In this document: in pieces, positions 19,437-28,403 of the stretch
Layout: every line of letters starts with the position of its first letter
How positions within the stretch are numbered: the stretch's first letter is position 1
Origin: Pseudovibrio denitrificans JCM 12308
GTDB taxonomy: Bacteria; Pseudomonadota; Alphaproteobacteria; Rhizobiales; Stappiaceae
NCBI RefSeq assembly: GCF_001310815.1
Contig: NZ_BAZK01000003.1
Span: 62,001 to 126,000, forward strand
DNA length: 64,000 nucleotides
Direction: 5' to 3'
The notes under the pieces: model-generated
The model's input: the letters and a program-made list of their open reading frames with translations, nothing else
Database searches by the model: none
What the model was told of the DNA's origin: nothing
Translations under genes and position numbers: made by a program

Positions 19437-20237
19437 CTAGGAATGCGATTTGGCTTCAATCGCCAAATGGATCATCTTCGCCACATCCAGCACCTTGTCA
19501 TCCAAAGCCTGCTCAACGAGTTTGACGTCCACCGCCATGTCCGTCAGCTCACCAAAATCGTTGGTGTAAGGATTGTTCTTGTAGTCCCGGCTGATCACGA
19601 AGGCACACGGCGCTCCAAGCTTCAGTTCGCAAACCTTCTTTTTCTTTTTCAGACTGATGAAGAATCCGTGCCCCCAGTCATCAGTGAAGGGAAACACAAT
19701 CTGCCCTCGCAGCTTGGTATTGCGATAGAGCTCAGCAGGTACTGTAGTGGTGCCATAGCAAAGATAGGTCCGGTCCAACGCAGCACCGTCATACACCGCA
19801 TGCACGTTGTTGATGTCTGCAAGGTTCTCGTGGCACTTGTCATGCAGCTTCTCATGGGGCTCGTCGAAGTAAACAGAGCCCTCCGGCCCAACTACATGAG
19901 CGATAACAGCGGTGAAGTACCCGAGACCAGAACCTGACTCAAAAACGCTCATCCCCGGTTTGAGACCCGACCAGTTAAAAATCTGTGCCCAGAGCGAAGG
20001 CTGCCCGGTGTTAATGGAAGCCTCATGCACCAGCTCCACCAGCATATCCTGATAGAGGTCTGCAGCATCTTGCAAAATGGCGCGCCGTCCATAGCCAGGC
20101 GTGGTGATGGCCACCTTCCAGGGAGGGGGGAACAGAAAGTCTTCTTTACGGATATTGGCAAACGCATCCATCAGCAATGCGCGGTTCCCACCACGCAGGT
20201 TGTAGCAAACTTCTTGTGCGTATGCGTTTTCAGACAT
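19437..20237 (-). CDS. Protein-L-isoaspartate methyltransferase-like protein
   Basis: The 266-residue protein resembles PCMT-type methyltransferases, which use S-adenosylmethionine. The SAM-binding glycine loop appears as VFESGSGLGYFTAVIAHVVG (about residues 98-117), where the usual enzyme has EIGTGSGY. The N-terminal RKEDFLFPPPW resembles the substrate loop of PCMT. A basic run KKKKK occurs near residue 200. The core is divergent and the C-terminus extended, so the substrate may differ from isoaspartyl protein. No signal peptide is present. Confidence 0.7.
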   Translation of the reverse strand: MSENAYAQEVCYNLRGGNRALLMDAFANIRKEDFLFPPPWKVAITTPGYGRRAILQDAADLYQDMLVELVHEASINTGQPSLWAQIFNWSGLKPGMSVFESGSGLGYFTAVIAHVVGPEGSVYFDEPHEKLHDKCHENLADINNVHAVYDGAALDRTYLCYGTTTVPAELYRNTKLRGQIVFPFTDDWGHGFFISLKKKKKVCELKLGAPCAFVISRDYKNNPYTNDFGELTDMAVDVKLVEQALDDKVLDVAKMIHLAIEAKSHS

Positions 20238-20419
20238 CGCAGAAAAACCGCTGCCTCAGGAAAGGAGATTGAGCATGTCTCATTTGGCCAGATACAACCA
20301 AATGCAAGGGTTCCACTCAAATCAATTGTTAGAGCGCGACACGTGAAGGCCACGAACTCCGGGACAGACTAACTTTTCCCAAGAGCAATTGAAGACCAGT
20401 TGAAATGAGGGGCCAAACT

Positions 20420-20932
20420 TTAACTGAGCCTCATTGCGCGGAGCTGTTGGCGCCAGGACCGTCTTTTTTTTGATTTTGGCGTGCGCCAGATCATCACCAG
20501 CGCATACAACGCAAACGGCAAATAGCCAGCCTTGGGCAGCCACGGATAGGTAGCGACCAATACTTTAAGCTTTTCCGGCGTGACCAGATAAATGATCAGT
20601 ATCCAATACAGAACAACGGCGCCCCAGATGCTGATGTAACGCATCAGGAAGCCAAACAAGCTGAGGCGTCTGGGCCACAAAAAGGCAGTGAGAATAAGGT
20701 ATCCGCCAAGATGGATAGAGTTGCTGGCGAAGCTATCCTGAGCAGTGGCGTCAAACAGTCTGCTCACATACGGATAGGAGAGATAGAAGACAACAAAGCT
20801 GAGATACTTGCGTAAAAGACCAAAGCGCGTCAGCGGTATCAAATCTGGATCAAAGAGCTCCTGCTCTGAATGTTTATTGCTGTATTTCTTGTAAAAGCTG
20901 ATGGCTTTGTTTTGCATAAGTGCGCCGTGCAT
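20420..20932 (-). CDS. Hypothetical four-helix membrane protein, paralogue 1
   Basis: I do not recognise a family. The 170-residue protein has about four hydrophobic segments and a basic C-terminal tail (KSKKRRSWRQQLR). It is clearly paralogous to the next gene at 20994-21500: both share FYKKY/FYRKY, PLTRxGxxRKYLS, a WPR turn in the middle, and a late YLPxAxYAxxMIWR. The start may be the ATG at 20932 or the Met five residues later; the DNA around both is similar in the two copies. The pair suggests tandem duplication. Confidence 0.6.
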   Translation of the reverse strand: MHGALMQNKAISFYKKYSNKHSEQELFDPDLIPLTRFGLLRKYLSFVVFYLSYPYVSRLFDATAQDSFASNSIHLGGYLILTAFLWPRRLSLFGFLMRYISIWGAVVLYWILIIYLVTPEKLKVLVATYPWLPKAGYLPFALYALVMIWRTPKSKKRRSWRQQLRAMRLS

Positions 20933-20993
20933 AAAACGATTTCTCGTTTATTCGCATAGAGATACCTCCAGCGCAACCTGACGTCCACAGAGA

Positions 20994-21500
20994 TCACGCA
21001 GCAGAGCTGTTCGCCTCATCCTTCGCTGATGGTGCTCGCCAGATCATGATGCCAGCATAGATGGCTGGGGGTAGATAAACTGTATGAATGATCCACGGGA
21101 AGGGCTGCAAAAAGGCGGCAAACTGCTCGGTGGTCACTGTGTATGCAATCGGCAAGAAGATCACCGCGCTGTACACCGCCGCAAAAAGAACGACCCCAAG
21201 ATAGCGACCAATGAGCTCCAGCGCTTTCACCTCTCGTGGCCAGATGAAAACAGCAGCCACAACAAGCACGCATGCAACGACATAGTTGAAGATCAACAAA
21301 TCCCGCATGCTGGTGGCATAGCCACTCAAAAGGAAAGTGGAGGAGATGTAGAACAGCAGATAGCTCAGATACTTGCGCGTGACCCCAAGACGCGTCAGAG
21401 GCTTCGGAGTTTTCTTGTACGGATCCTTGCCATGATACTTTTTGTAGTATTTCCGATAGAAATTGGCATCTTTGATCCGCATATCAGCCCCGTGCAACAT
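20994..21500 (-). CDS. Hypothetical four-helix membrane protein, paralogue 2
   Basis: This paralogue of the preceding gene is 168 residues with the same order: a charged N-terminus (FYRKYYKKYHGKDPYKK), PLTRLGVTRKYLSYLLFYIS, a WPRE turn, and YLPPAIYAGIMIWRAP before a short polar tail. Four membrane helices are expected. The ATG at 21500 (MLHGADM) aligns with the start chosen for paralogue 1; the Met five codons later, behind CGGGGC, is an alternative. Function unknown. Confidence 0.6.
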   Translation of the reverse strand: MLHGADMRIKDANFYRKYYKKYHGKDPYKKTPKPLTRLGVTRKYLSYLLFYISSTFLLSGYATSMRDLLIFNYVVACVLVVAAVFIWPREVKALELIGRYLGVVLFAAVYSAVIFLPIAYTVTTEQFAAFLQPFPWIIHTVYLPPAIYAGIMIWRAPSAKDEANSSAA

Positions 21501-21556
21501 CAGAATAAAGCGTATGTTGCACAGACCTGATCGAGGTGCAAATGCAGTTATAAGCA

Positions 21557-21991
21557 CTACGGTTTCTGATAGAAATAAGAAGCGCAAAAGCCAGGTTGGC
21601 TTTCTAGCTTAGCAGCGCTGTGAGGTGCTTCGTTACCATCAAAGACATCAATCTCCAACTCCTCCTTACCTCGATAGTTCAGCACGACGTACCCCACTTC
21701 TGTATGTGGCAAGCAAAATGTATTGTCGCGAAGTAGCTTGAGATCATTTGCATGAGTAAAGCGATAAAGATTAGGGACGTCACCTTTCACCGCTTCCAGC
21801 GGTAAAACACTACCAGTGCTCATGGTAATGGCGGTAGGAGATAACTCGATGTCGCCAGTAATGCTCATCGCGGTGTTACTCACTGCGATCCACTTCTCAC
21901 CAGCATCTTCAGCAAAAGCGAGTGGGCTCACCAGAAGGGAGAACCCCAAACACACAGAAGCAAAGCCTGCACCCTTGTTCAATCGTGCCAT
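21557..21991 (-). CDS. Exported hypothetical protein, paralogue A
   Basis: The 144-residue protein has an N-terminal signal peptide ending near PLAFAED. It shares the layout of its upstream neighbour: an AxxITGDIxLxPxxIxM segment, a Pro-Asn-Leu-(Tyr/Phe) strand, a Cys after the FCLP or YFC turn, a strand ELEIDVFDG, and a terminal GFCxSxxYxK. The two conserved Cys may form a disulphide in the periplasm. No family is known to me. The gene lies 11 bases after the neighbour, so they are cotranscribed. Confidence 0.65.
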   Translation of the reverse strand: MARLNKGAGFASVCLGFSLLVSPLAFAEDAGEKWIAVSNTAMSITGDIELSPTAITMSTGSVLPLEAVKGDVPNLYRFTHANDLKLLRDNTFCLPHTEVGYVVLNYRGKEELEIDVFDGNEAPHSAAKLESQPGFCASYFYQKP

Positions 21992-22002
21992 GCTGAGAGC
22001 TC

Positions 22003-22455
22003 CTATGACTTGTTGTAGGTAAACGAGCCGCAGAAACCAGCTTGTTGGTCCACGCCCTTGCCCGCAACAGGTGGCACATCTCCGCCGAAGACGTCAATCA
22101 CGAGAAAATCTGGCTGGGATCGATCAATGACCATGAAGCCTTTATCGACGCCCTTTTCGCAGAAGTATTTGCCTTCGGGCAGATTGAGCGAGGTGGCACC
22201 GCTGAAGGAAAATAGGTTCGGCGTATAACCCTCAACGCCGGTAATCGTCAGAACACCAGCATTACCCATCTCGATTGTACCGGGAGCCAGAATGATGTCT
22301 CCGGTGATTTGCTCAGCAGAATAGCTGTAAGCGTGCCAGTCTTCAGGGCCAGCAATCTCCGGCTCTTCGTCCTGGGCAAGGGAGCCAACAGGTGTCATCA
22401 AAAGGGCAGCAATGCCCAGTGCGCCAGCAATATTCAAAAATCTTGGATGCCGCAT
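22003..22455 (-). CDS. Exported hypothetical protein, paralogue B
   Basis: This 150-residue protein carries a signal peptide (residues 1-28, ending SLAQ) and an acidic start to the mature chain (DEEPEIAGPEDW). ITGDIILAPGTIEMG, YTPNLFSF, GKYFCEKG, FLVIDVFGGD and AGFCGSFTYNKS match paralogue A position by position, including both Cys. The mature protein looks like a small all-beta domain. It is the first gene of the pair, on the same strand as the membrane paralogues downstream. Function unknown. Confidence 0.65.
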   Translation of the reverse strand: MRHPRFLNIAGALGIAALLMTPVGSLAQDEEPEIAGPEDWHAYSYSAEQITGDIILAPGTIEMGNAGVLTITGVEGYTPNLFSFSGATSLNLPEGKYFCEKGVDKGFMVIDRSQPDFLVIDVFGGDVPPVAGKGVDQQAGFCGSFTYNKS

Positions 22456-22547
22456 TTTTAAGTCTCTTGAGGCCTCTATCTTTTGACTGCGGCAATCCTA
22501 GGTGGCGAAACTAAACATCTTCCTAGATCGAAATGTCGAATTGCAGG

Positions 22548-22580
22548 CAAAACAAAAGCCACGCTGGAACCCAGCGTGGC
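22548..22580 (-). terminator. Rho-independent terminator after secB
   Basis: A perfect 10-base stem GCCACGCTGG/CCAGCGTGGC with a three-base loop is followed on the minus strand by TTTTGTTTTG. It lies about 40 bases after the secB stop. Confidence 0.85.
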
Positions 22581-22620
22581 TTTGTCAAAGTACCGACGGT
22601 TGGCCGGAAACTTAAAATTC

Positions 22621-23127
22621 TTAGTTTGGCTTTGCTTCGCCATTGTCGCCAGCAGGTGCCTGCTGTGCTGCTGCAGCCTGTGCCAGGTTCTGGCGGTACA
22701 GAGCAGCAAAGTCGATTGGATCGAGCAGCAGTGGAGGGAAGCCGCCATTGCGTGTGGTGTCTGCAAGAATGTTGCGAGCAAACGGGAACAGCATGCGTGG
22801 GCACTCGATCAGGATGAACGGGTGCATATGCTCCTGAGGAACACCGGTGATCTGGAATACGCCACCGTAAACGAGTTCAACAGCAAACAGAACCTGCTCA
22901 GGAGTGTTCGCTTTTGCGTTCAGGGTAATAATTACTTCGAACTGGTCTTCGCCAATTGGGTTTGCACCAACGTTTACGTTGATGTCCAGCTTAGGCTGCT
23001 CACCTGGCTGAAGAGACTTCGGAGAATTTGGGTTTTCAAAGGACAGATCTTTAATGTACTGAGCCAGGATGTTCATACCTGGAGCAGCTGCTTCACCCTG
23101 TTCGCCAGCAGTATTAGCTTCACTCAT
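22621..23127 (-). CDS. secB: Protein-export chaperone SecB
   Basis: SecB is a tetrameric cytoplasmic chaperone that keeps preproteins unfolded and hands them to SecA. The 168-residue protein contains [27 protein letters not shown], the central strand FEVIITLNA, and the SecA-contact region [19 protein letters not shown]. The C-terminal [18 protein letters not shown] matches the family; the tail is rich in Ala and Gln, without the zinc-binding Cys seen in some SecA partners. The ATG at 23127 was chosen. It is divergent from regB. Confidence 0.95.
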   Translation of the reverse strand: MSEANTAGEQGEAAAPGMNILAQYIKDLSFENPNSPKSLQPGEQPKLDINVNVGANPIGEDQFEVIITLNAKANTPEQVLFAVELVYGGVFQITGVPQEHMHPFILIECPRMLFPFARNILADTTRNGGFPPLLLDPIDFAALYRQNLAQAAAAQQAPAGDNGEAKPN

Positions 23128-23359
23128 ATCGTTTTTCCCGTGTCGCAATAACAATCACTGGTACAACTCACTGTCACTCTTAAGTGTTTGTTTGCCGTAC
23201 CTGCGCAACTAGATGGTTGGCTAGCATGCCCCAGAGGCGGATACAAGGCTATGCTAACATTTCAGCGGCAAAACAGCATAGTTCTGCCACATAACCCATT
23301 GGCAAGTGGATCACCTGTGATTTATGAAGGGCTTTTATGACGTATTGGAGCAAGATTAA

Positions 23360-24715
23360 ATGATAAGCACACCGGAAGGACAGCCGCGACTGTTAGACCC
23401 GCAGATCAAGCTGGATACGCTTGTCCGTCTGCGTTGGTTGGCGGTAGCCGGACAAACTGTCTCTCTGTTGGTTGTGCACTACTTGCTCAACTTCCCGCTG
23501 CCAATTGGGTACAGTTACGTTCTGGTCGCCGCCTCGGCTTGGCTCAATGTCATCCTGAAAATACGCTGGCCATCCAGCACGCGCATCTCCAAAAACGCAG
23601 CAGCGGCGCAGCTGGCCTACGATATCATCCAGCTCGGCGGCCTGTTCTACCTCACCGGTGGACTGGGCAACCCGTTCTGTTTCCTCATTCTGGCACCTGT
23701 TGTGGTCTCCGCGACCGCGCTGTCCTCCCGCAACACCATCATCCTTGGCGCGCTGGCTGGCGCAGTGGTAACGCTGCTCACCGCCTTCCATATGCCGCTG
23801 CCTTGGTACGATGGCACCCAGATCGATCTGCCACCGCTGTACCTCGTCGGCGTCTGGTTCTCGCTCATGTGCTCCATGTTCTTCATGGCCACATACTCCC
23901 TGCGCGTCGCAGAAGAAGCGCGGCAGCTCTCCAACGCGCTGGCCGCCAGTGACATGGTTCTGGCGCACCAGAAGCACCTGTCCGCGCTGGATGGCCTTGC
24001 AACGGCCGCTGCGCACGAACTGGGCACTCCGCTGGGCACGATCTACCTGACCGCAAAAGAGCTCTCCACGGAGTTTGAGAAAGGCGACCCACTACGCGAA
24101 GATGCTGAGCTGGTTTATTCTCAGGCTGCCCGCTGCCGTGAGATCCTGAAGAAGCTCACCAGCCTCTCCAGTGATGCCGATCAGGTGTTCCAGCGCATGC
24201 CGATCTCCCTGCTGCTCTCCGACGTCTCAGAGCCTCACAGAGGCCTAGGTATCGAAATCAAGGTCAACGCAGAAGGCACCGGACCAGAGCCAGTGGGTGT
24301 CCGCGATGCGGCCATTAGCTACGGCCTCGGCAACCTGCTGGAAAACGCAGTAGACTTCGCGGAAACCACGGTTCTCTTTGAGGCTAAGTGGGATGAGAAG
24401 TTCGTTGAAATCTTTATCGTAGACGACGGCCCAGGCTTCGCACCGGAAGTTCTCGCTCGCATGGGTGAGCCTTACGTCTCCAAACGCTCAGCGCCTGCAA
24501 TCTCAGAGGACGGGGAAGAAGAGTTTATAGATGACGGCGAGCGCCAGTCCGGCGGTGGCCTTGGCCTCGGCTTCTTCATCGCCAAAACATTGCTGGAGCG
24601 CTCAGGCGGAAGAGTGAATTTTCATAATCGAAAAGATCCGGAGCACGGTGCTTTGGTCCATATTCGCTGGCTGCGTGAAACCATGGATCAGGGAGCGCAA
24701 ACTCCAGAATCCTGA
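23360..24715 (+). CDS. regB: Redox-sensing histidine kinase RegB (PrrB/ActS)
   Basis: RegB senses the quinone pool and cellular redox state and phosphorylates RegA. The 451-residue protein has six membrane helices (about 25-180). It carries the quinone-site motif GGLGNPFCFLILAP (100-113), the H-box with His219 (AAAHELGTPLG), the redox-active Cys259 (AARCREIL), and the ATP boxes NLLENAVDFA, DDGPGFA and GGLGLGFFIAKTL. All are intact. It is followed by regA after about 130 bases. Targets in relatives include respiratory and central carbon genes, such as the sdh and suc genes also found here, though a direct link is not shown. Confidence 0.96.
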   Translation: MISTPEGQPRLLDPQIKLDTLVRLRWLAVAGQTVSLLVVHYLLNFPLPIGYSYVLVAASAWLNVILKIRWPSSTRISKNAAAAQLAYDIIQLGGLFYLTGGLGNPFCFLILAPVVVSATALSSRNTIILGALAGAVVTLLTAFHMPLPWYDGTQIDLPPLYLVGVWFSLMCSMFFMATYSLRVAEEARQLSNALAASDMVLAHQKHLSALDGLATAAAHELGTPLGTIYLTAKELSTEFEKGDPLREDAELVYSQAARCREILKKLTSLSSDADQVFQRMPISLLLSDVSEPHRGLGIEIKVNAEGTGPEPVGVRDAAISYGLGNLLENAVDFAETTVLFEAKWDEKFVEIFIVDDGPGFAPEVLARMGEPYVSKRSAPAISEDGEEEFIDDGERQSGGGLGLGFFIAKTLLERSGGRVNFHNRKDPEHGALVHIRWLRETMDQGAQTPES

Positions 24716-24846
24716 GAGTAAATCTCTAGGTATCCTAGTAAAAATACTTTAGCGAAATCTGGCTATAAAAGCCGTTGGGAACTTCCCTTAACTGAAAAAT
24801 ATACTAAAGTGGCCTGTGAATACCGTAGATTAATCGGACCTGCAAA

Positions 24847-25392
24847 ATGACAGAACCAGAAGTTGCACCTCTTGGACGCCTTCTAATCGTTGATGATGAT
24901 CGTGCTTTCCAGCAGCGCTTGGAACGTGCGATGCAGAAACGGGGTTTCCACACGGAAACCGCAGATGGTGTTAGAGAAGCGCTGAGTAAAGTTGCAGCAC
25001 AGGCACCTGATTATGCTGTCGTAGACATGCGCCTTGAAGATGGCAGCGGTCTGGACGTGGTTGAAGCCATCCGCATGAAAAAGCCGGACGCGCGCGCAAT
25101 CATCCTGACCGGCTATGGCAACATCGCAACCGCTGTAACCGCCGTAAAACTTGGCGCGATTGACTATCTCGCGAAACCAGCTGATGCCGATGATATTCTG
25201 GCAGCGCTGACCCGCCGTCCAAACGATAAAGCTCCGCCACCAGAAAACCCAATGTCCGCTGACCGGGTTCGTTGGGAGCATATCCAGCGCGTTTACGAAC
25301 TGTGTGACCGCAACGTTTCAGAGACAGCCCGTCGCCTGAATATGCACCGCAGAACACTCCAGCGCATCCTGGCAAAGCGCGCACCGCGCTAA
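24847..25392 (+). CDS. regA: Redox response regulator RegA (PrrA/ActR)
   Basis: RegA is the DNA-binding partner of RegB. The 181-residue length is typical. The receiver shows LLIVDDDRAF, phospho-acceptor Asp60 (YAVVDMRLEDGSG), Thr in ILTGYG and Lys in YLAKPADADD. A Pro-rich linker (KAPPPENP) leads to a Fis-type helix-turn-helix, NVSETARRLNMHRRTLQRIL, which is nearly invariant across alphaproteobacteria. It has its own upstream region, with a small CTAGG-TAT-CCTAG palindrome at 24731, and ends in a bidirectional terminator. Confidence 0.97.
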   Translation: MTEPEVAPLGRLLIVDDDRAFQQRLERAMQKRGFHTETADGVREALSKVAAQAPDYAVVDMRLEDGSGLDVVEAIRMKKPDARAIILTGYGNIATAVTAVKLGAIDYLAKPADADDILAALTRRPNDKAPPPENPMSADRVRWEHIQRVYELCDRNVSETARRLNMHRRTLQRILAKRAPR

Positions 25393-25417
25393 CCTGGAAC
25401 TTACTGCTAAAAACACA

Positions 25418-25447
25418 AAAGCGCGGCCCAAACCGCGCTTTAATTTT
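25418..25447. terminator. Bidirectional terminator between regA and yciB
   Basis: AAAGCGCGG and CCGCGCTTT form a 9-base stem followed by AATTTT on the plus strand and preceded by an A-run that serves the minus strand. It separates two convergent genes. Confidence 0.85.
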
Positions 25448-25475
25448 GTCTGCATTCAGGAAGCTGAGAGAGGCT

Positions 25476-26114
25476 TTAGCTCTTCTCTTCGCTCTCAAGG
25501 CTGTGCTTATGGATCAGCGGCAGCTGCATCATGGTGAAGACCATGGTGATTGGCATGAAGCCAAAGACCTTGAAGTCCACCCAGAAGTCCGTTGAGAAGT
25601 TGCGCCAGACAAACTCGTTGATCAGCGCCAGTACAAAGAAGAACACACCCCAGCGCATGGTCAGCTTCCGCCAGCCTTCCGCATCCAGCTTAAAGGCGCT
25701 GTCAAACACATAACCCAGCAGCGACTTACCAAAGAACAAGCCACCCAACAGGATGGAGCCAAACAGGGTATTAACGATGGTTGGCTTGAGCTTGATGAAC
25801 AGCTCGTCCTGCAGATACAGCGTCAACGCACCAAATACGAGCACCACTACACCAGAAACCAGCGGCATCACCGGCAGATGGCGGGTGAGAATGTAGGAAA
25901 CGGTAAGGGAGATGGAGATCGCAACCATAAAGGCAGCTGTCGCAATAAAGATCGGTTGCCCGAGAGAACCCAGCGCAGGGAACATCTCTGCAAGCTGTTC
26001 GCCTCTGGAGTTGGCGATGAAGAAAACGCCCAATGGACCGAGCTCTAGGGCCAGCTTCAAGAGTGGAGAAGGTTCCTGGCGCTCAGTGGTTTGCGTAGAG
26101 CGTTCTGAATTCAT
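25476..26114 (-). CDS. yciB: Inner-membrane septation protein A (YciB/IspZ family)
   Basis: The 212-residue polytopic membrane protein belongs to the YciB (formerly IspZ) family, linked to envelope maintenance and septation. Family hallmarks are [29 protein letters not shown], the [16 protein letters not shown] block, [14 protein letters not shown] and [20 protein letters not shown]. Five or six membrane helices are expected. The ATG at 26114 follows AGGAAG with suitable spacing; a TTG two codons upstream is a poorer choice. Confidence 0.92.
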   Translation of the reverse strand: MNSERSTQTTERQEPSPLLKLALELGPLGVFFIANSRGEQLAEMFPALGSLGQPIFIATAAFMVAISISLTVSYILTRHLPVMPLVSGVVVLVFGALTLYLQDELFIKLKPTIVNTLFGSILLGGLFFGKSLLGYVFDSAFKLDAEGWRKLTMRWGVFFFVLALINEFVWRNFSTDFWVDFKVFGFMPITMVFTMMQLPLIHKHSLESEEKS

Positions 26115-26303
26115 CTGCAAAGGCTTCCTTTTGTTGCTTTTCTCCCGACCTGAGAGATTTAAGCAGCAATTTTGCTATTAAAAGGGCAATTAAGAGTGAA
26201 ATTGCAAAATCGTCAAGTTTAATGGCACCGATTGGGCCGTTTTGCGCCCCGAAAGCCTTAATTATGCGTTCAACTCGTTGTGTGAGTGATGAACGTTGCT
26301 ACC

Positions 26304-26771
26304 TCAAATATCAATACGAAACTTAGCCCCAGACTGTGGTCGCTTCTTAAAGCCGTAAGAGAGGTAGACAGCCTGCGCAGCAGTGTTCCTTCGCGATGTT
26401 CCTACCATCATATAGCTGCAATTAAGGTCACGTGCTTTAGATATAGCGCCATCTATCAGCTGCTTACCAACACCTCGACCGCGATGTTCCTCCTCAATGA
26501 AGAGGTGATGCATGTCGATCCCACGACTGCTCGATTGCAATTGCATAAGTGGACACAGAGCGGCGTAACCAATGATCCGCTCTTCAAACTCTGCAACTAC
26601 AATGTAAATCCATGGAGGGTCCTCAAATGCATCTCTGGTGAGCGATTGAGCACTGACGTCAGCATCATCGCCATGATGCCGGGCAAGAGCCTTAATCATC
26701 AGAAGCAGCGCAGGTATGTCGCCGCGATTGGCGTCTCTTATGTTGATCTGTAAGCACTCGAGCATGGTCAT
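26304..26771 (-). CDS. GNAT family N-acetyltransferase
   Basis: This 155-residue acetyltransferase contains the acetyl-CoA pyrophosphate loop EEHRGRGVGKQLID (motif A, Arg-Gly-x-Gly-x-Gly/Lys), preceded by the MHHLFI strand. NTAAQAVYLSYGF follows as motif B. The architecture matches diamine-acetyltransferase-like GNATs. The ATG at 26771 is preferred over an upstream start because AGGA lies a suitable distance before it. The substrate is not known; the gene stands alone. Confidence 0.88.
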   Translation of the reverse strand: MTMLECLQINIRDANRGDIPALLLMIKALARHHGDDADVSAQSLTRDAFEDPPWIYIVVAEFEERIIGYAALCPLMQLQSSSRGIDMHHLFIEEEHRGRGVGKQLIDGAISKARDLNCSYMMVGTSRRNTAAQAVYLSYGFKKRPQSGAKFRIDI

Positions 26772-26877
26772 TTCATGAAGTTCCTGCTCCACCACAACAG
26801 GCAAAGAAAACACCGCGCACTGGCGATATCATTGTTCAAACAACATGCATCGCTCTAATTAAGGAGGGCAACATTCA

Positions 26878-27417
26878 TTACGACCAATGAGATGAAAAAA
26901 TATCGTTCTGTCTTATACGCTTTTCATCCTCTGCGATTGATGTCTTATTGTTATCTATGATGCCTTGGACAAAATCTTTGTATCTGCCGTGAGCTCCTGA
27001 TAGCTCTCGCTCCCATTTGGCGATCTCTCTTTTACGCTCGGCGATGTTCTGTCTTATACGTTTGTTATCTTCTTCATAGTTTTCGTGATATCGTCTCTTA
27101 CCCTCCGCAAGGTGCTCCTCCAGCTCAGCGTTCAGTTCCAGCTCAGCTTCTTTACTCCTTTGCGCAATACCCTCCAGTCCTTCTTCGCCCAAACTCTGAT
27201 TGAGCCCGTTTAGCTCCAGAAAATTCTCATAAGAAACTTTGCCTCGAAAGTTTGGGCCGGCAACTCGTGCATTTTCTGCGGATGCGCTGCTAATAGAGCG
27301 TTGCTTTGCTGTGATTTCAGAAACCGAAGTACCAAAGACGTTTTCAGAGGACTGTGAGAACCGAGTGTAAGTATCGGTACTCGGTAGAGGATTCTGGCCT
27401 ACATTACTAATCGACAT
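26878..27417 (-). CDS. Hypothetical coiled-coil protein with Ser/Asn-rich N-terminus
   Basis: I do not recognise a family. The 179-residue protein begins with about 50 polar, disordered residues rich in Ser, Thr, Asn and Gln (MSISNVGQNPLPSTDTYTRF). From about residue 80 there is a highly charged helical region with heptad character (EAELELNAELEEHLAEGKRR, then KRIRQNIAERKREIAKWERE). A motif EDNKRIRQN recurs near the end as EDEKRIRQND. There is no signal peptide or membrane segment. GAGGAAC lies 8 bases before the ATG. Such a disordered N-terminus plus coiled coil is common in type III secreted effectors, but no secretion genes are in the window. Confidence 0.65.
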   Translation of the reverse strand: MSISNVGQNPLPSTDTYTRFSQSSENVFGTSVSEITAKQRSISSASAENARVAGPNFRGKVSYENFLELNGLNQSLGEEGLEGIAQRSKEAELELNAELEEHLAEGKRRYHENYEEDNKRIRQNIAERKREIAKWERELSGAHGRYKDFVQGIIDNNKTSIAEDEKRIRQNDIFSSHWS

Positions 27418-27914
27418 CAATTAGTTCCTCAAAGCTGACTAATACAATTCAACAAATTCAATCACTTAATTCATGAACCCCGTCAGCCGCTATCCAGAAC
27501 TTCAATTGAAGAACTCAGTTCAACAATAAGGAACTTCAATGAACTCAACGCAGCTTCGTCGGATTACGAGCCAATATGTGGCGCACATAATAAGAAGCAA
27601 AGCACGTGCCAGATGGAGTGCTCCTAAAGATCCATAGTTTGCTCCAAAAACTATGGAATGAACGAGGATCTAGGTATTTTCTGCCGAATGGTAAGAGTAA
27701 ATCCGGCAGAACCTGCTTATGTTGAGGCTGGCTAACAGAAGCGATAAAACGGCGGAAATACTGGACACACAGAGCTGAGCATGAACTTCCTTCAGCATCA
27801 ACCACCTACCGCATCGCCGACATAATCCCGGCAATTCTAAACACTAGAATTTCATTTCGTCCGCAACTCCTGAATGAGTTATGCTCTGTGCAGGTGGGAA
27901 ATCTGGAAACGATA
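27418..27914. other. Intergenic region with an imperfect direct repeat
   Basis: About 500 bases between divergent genes. Units GAACTTCAAT...AACTCA...AAC occur at 27497-27524 and 27531-27549. A minus-strand frame at 27545-27805 (86 codons) has no ribosome binding site or family and was not called. Confidence 0.4.
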
Positions 27915-28403
27915 ATGTTTAAAGGTCTTTCTAAAATGGCTGTTATTGCAATTCTTCTGGTGGCTCTTGTGGTCGGTGTCACGGTAAAGCTTATCTGGCA
28001 AAACTCCAAAGTGCCGGAGTATGTCGGCGTTCATGATGGGCAGTTTGCGCCGCTCCCGAATTCCCCCAATGCGGTCTCCTCTCAAGCACTGGATGCCTCC
28101 CGCCATGTAGAGCCGCTGCCCATGCTCGCCACATTTGGCGCAACGCAGGCAGCTCTCACCAACACGCTGGAGGAGATGGGCAAGAACAAGATCAGCAAAG
28201 TGGAGGGACCTTACCTCCACGCCGTCTTTACAAGCGCTCAGATGGGCTACAACGACGATGTAGAGCTCTGGATCGATGAGCAGGACCGCGTTGTGCACTA
28301 CCGCTCCCAGTCCCGTGTCGGCTACAGCGATATGGGCGCTAACCGAGCCCGTTACGACCGTTTCCGCAGCATTTACTCCACCTTTGCAGAAGGTGAGAAT
28401 TGA
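27915..28403 (+). CDS. DUF1499 family membrane-anchored protein
   Basis: The 162-residue protein has one N-terminal membrane helix (MAVIAILLVALVVGVTVKLI) and a periplasmic DUF1499 domain. Family features are SPNAVSSQ (usually PNCVSS), HVEPLP, YLHAVFTS, DDVELWID and the C-terminal RSQSRVGYSDMGANRARY, which is strongly conserved. The family has no established biochemical role. The ATG at 27915 has a weak GGAAA upstream; an earlier in-frame Met would add nine residues. The gene is followed by a large inverted repeat and a convergent methyltransferase gene. Confidence 0.85.
   Translation: MFKGLSKMAVIAILLVALVVGVTVKLIWQNSKVPEYVGVHDGQFAPLPNSPNAVSSQALDASRHVEPLPMLATFGATQAALTNTLEEMGKNKISKVEGPYLHAVFTSAQMGYNDDVELWIDEQDRVVHYRSQSRVGYSDMGANRARYDRFRSIYSTFAEGEN

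Noticed and set aside
27545-27805. 86-codon minus-strand frame
   Set aside because: No ribosome binding site and no recognised family; left as unassigned sequence.
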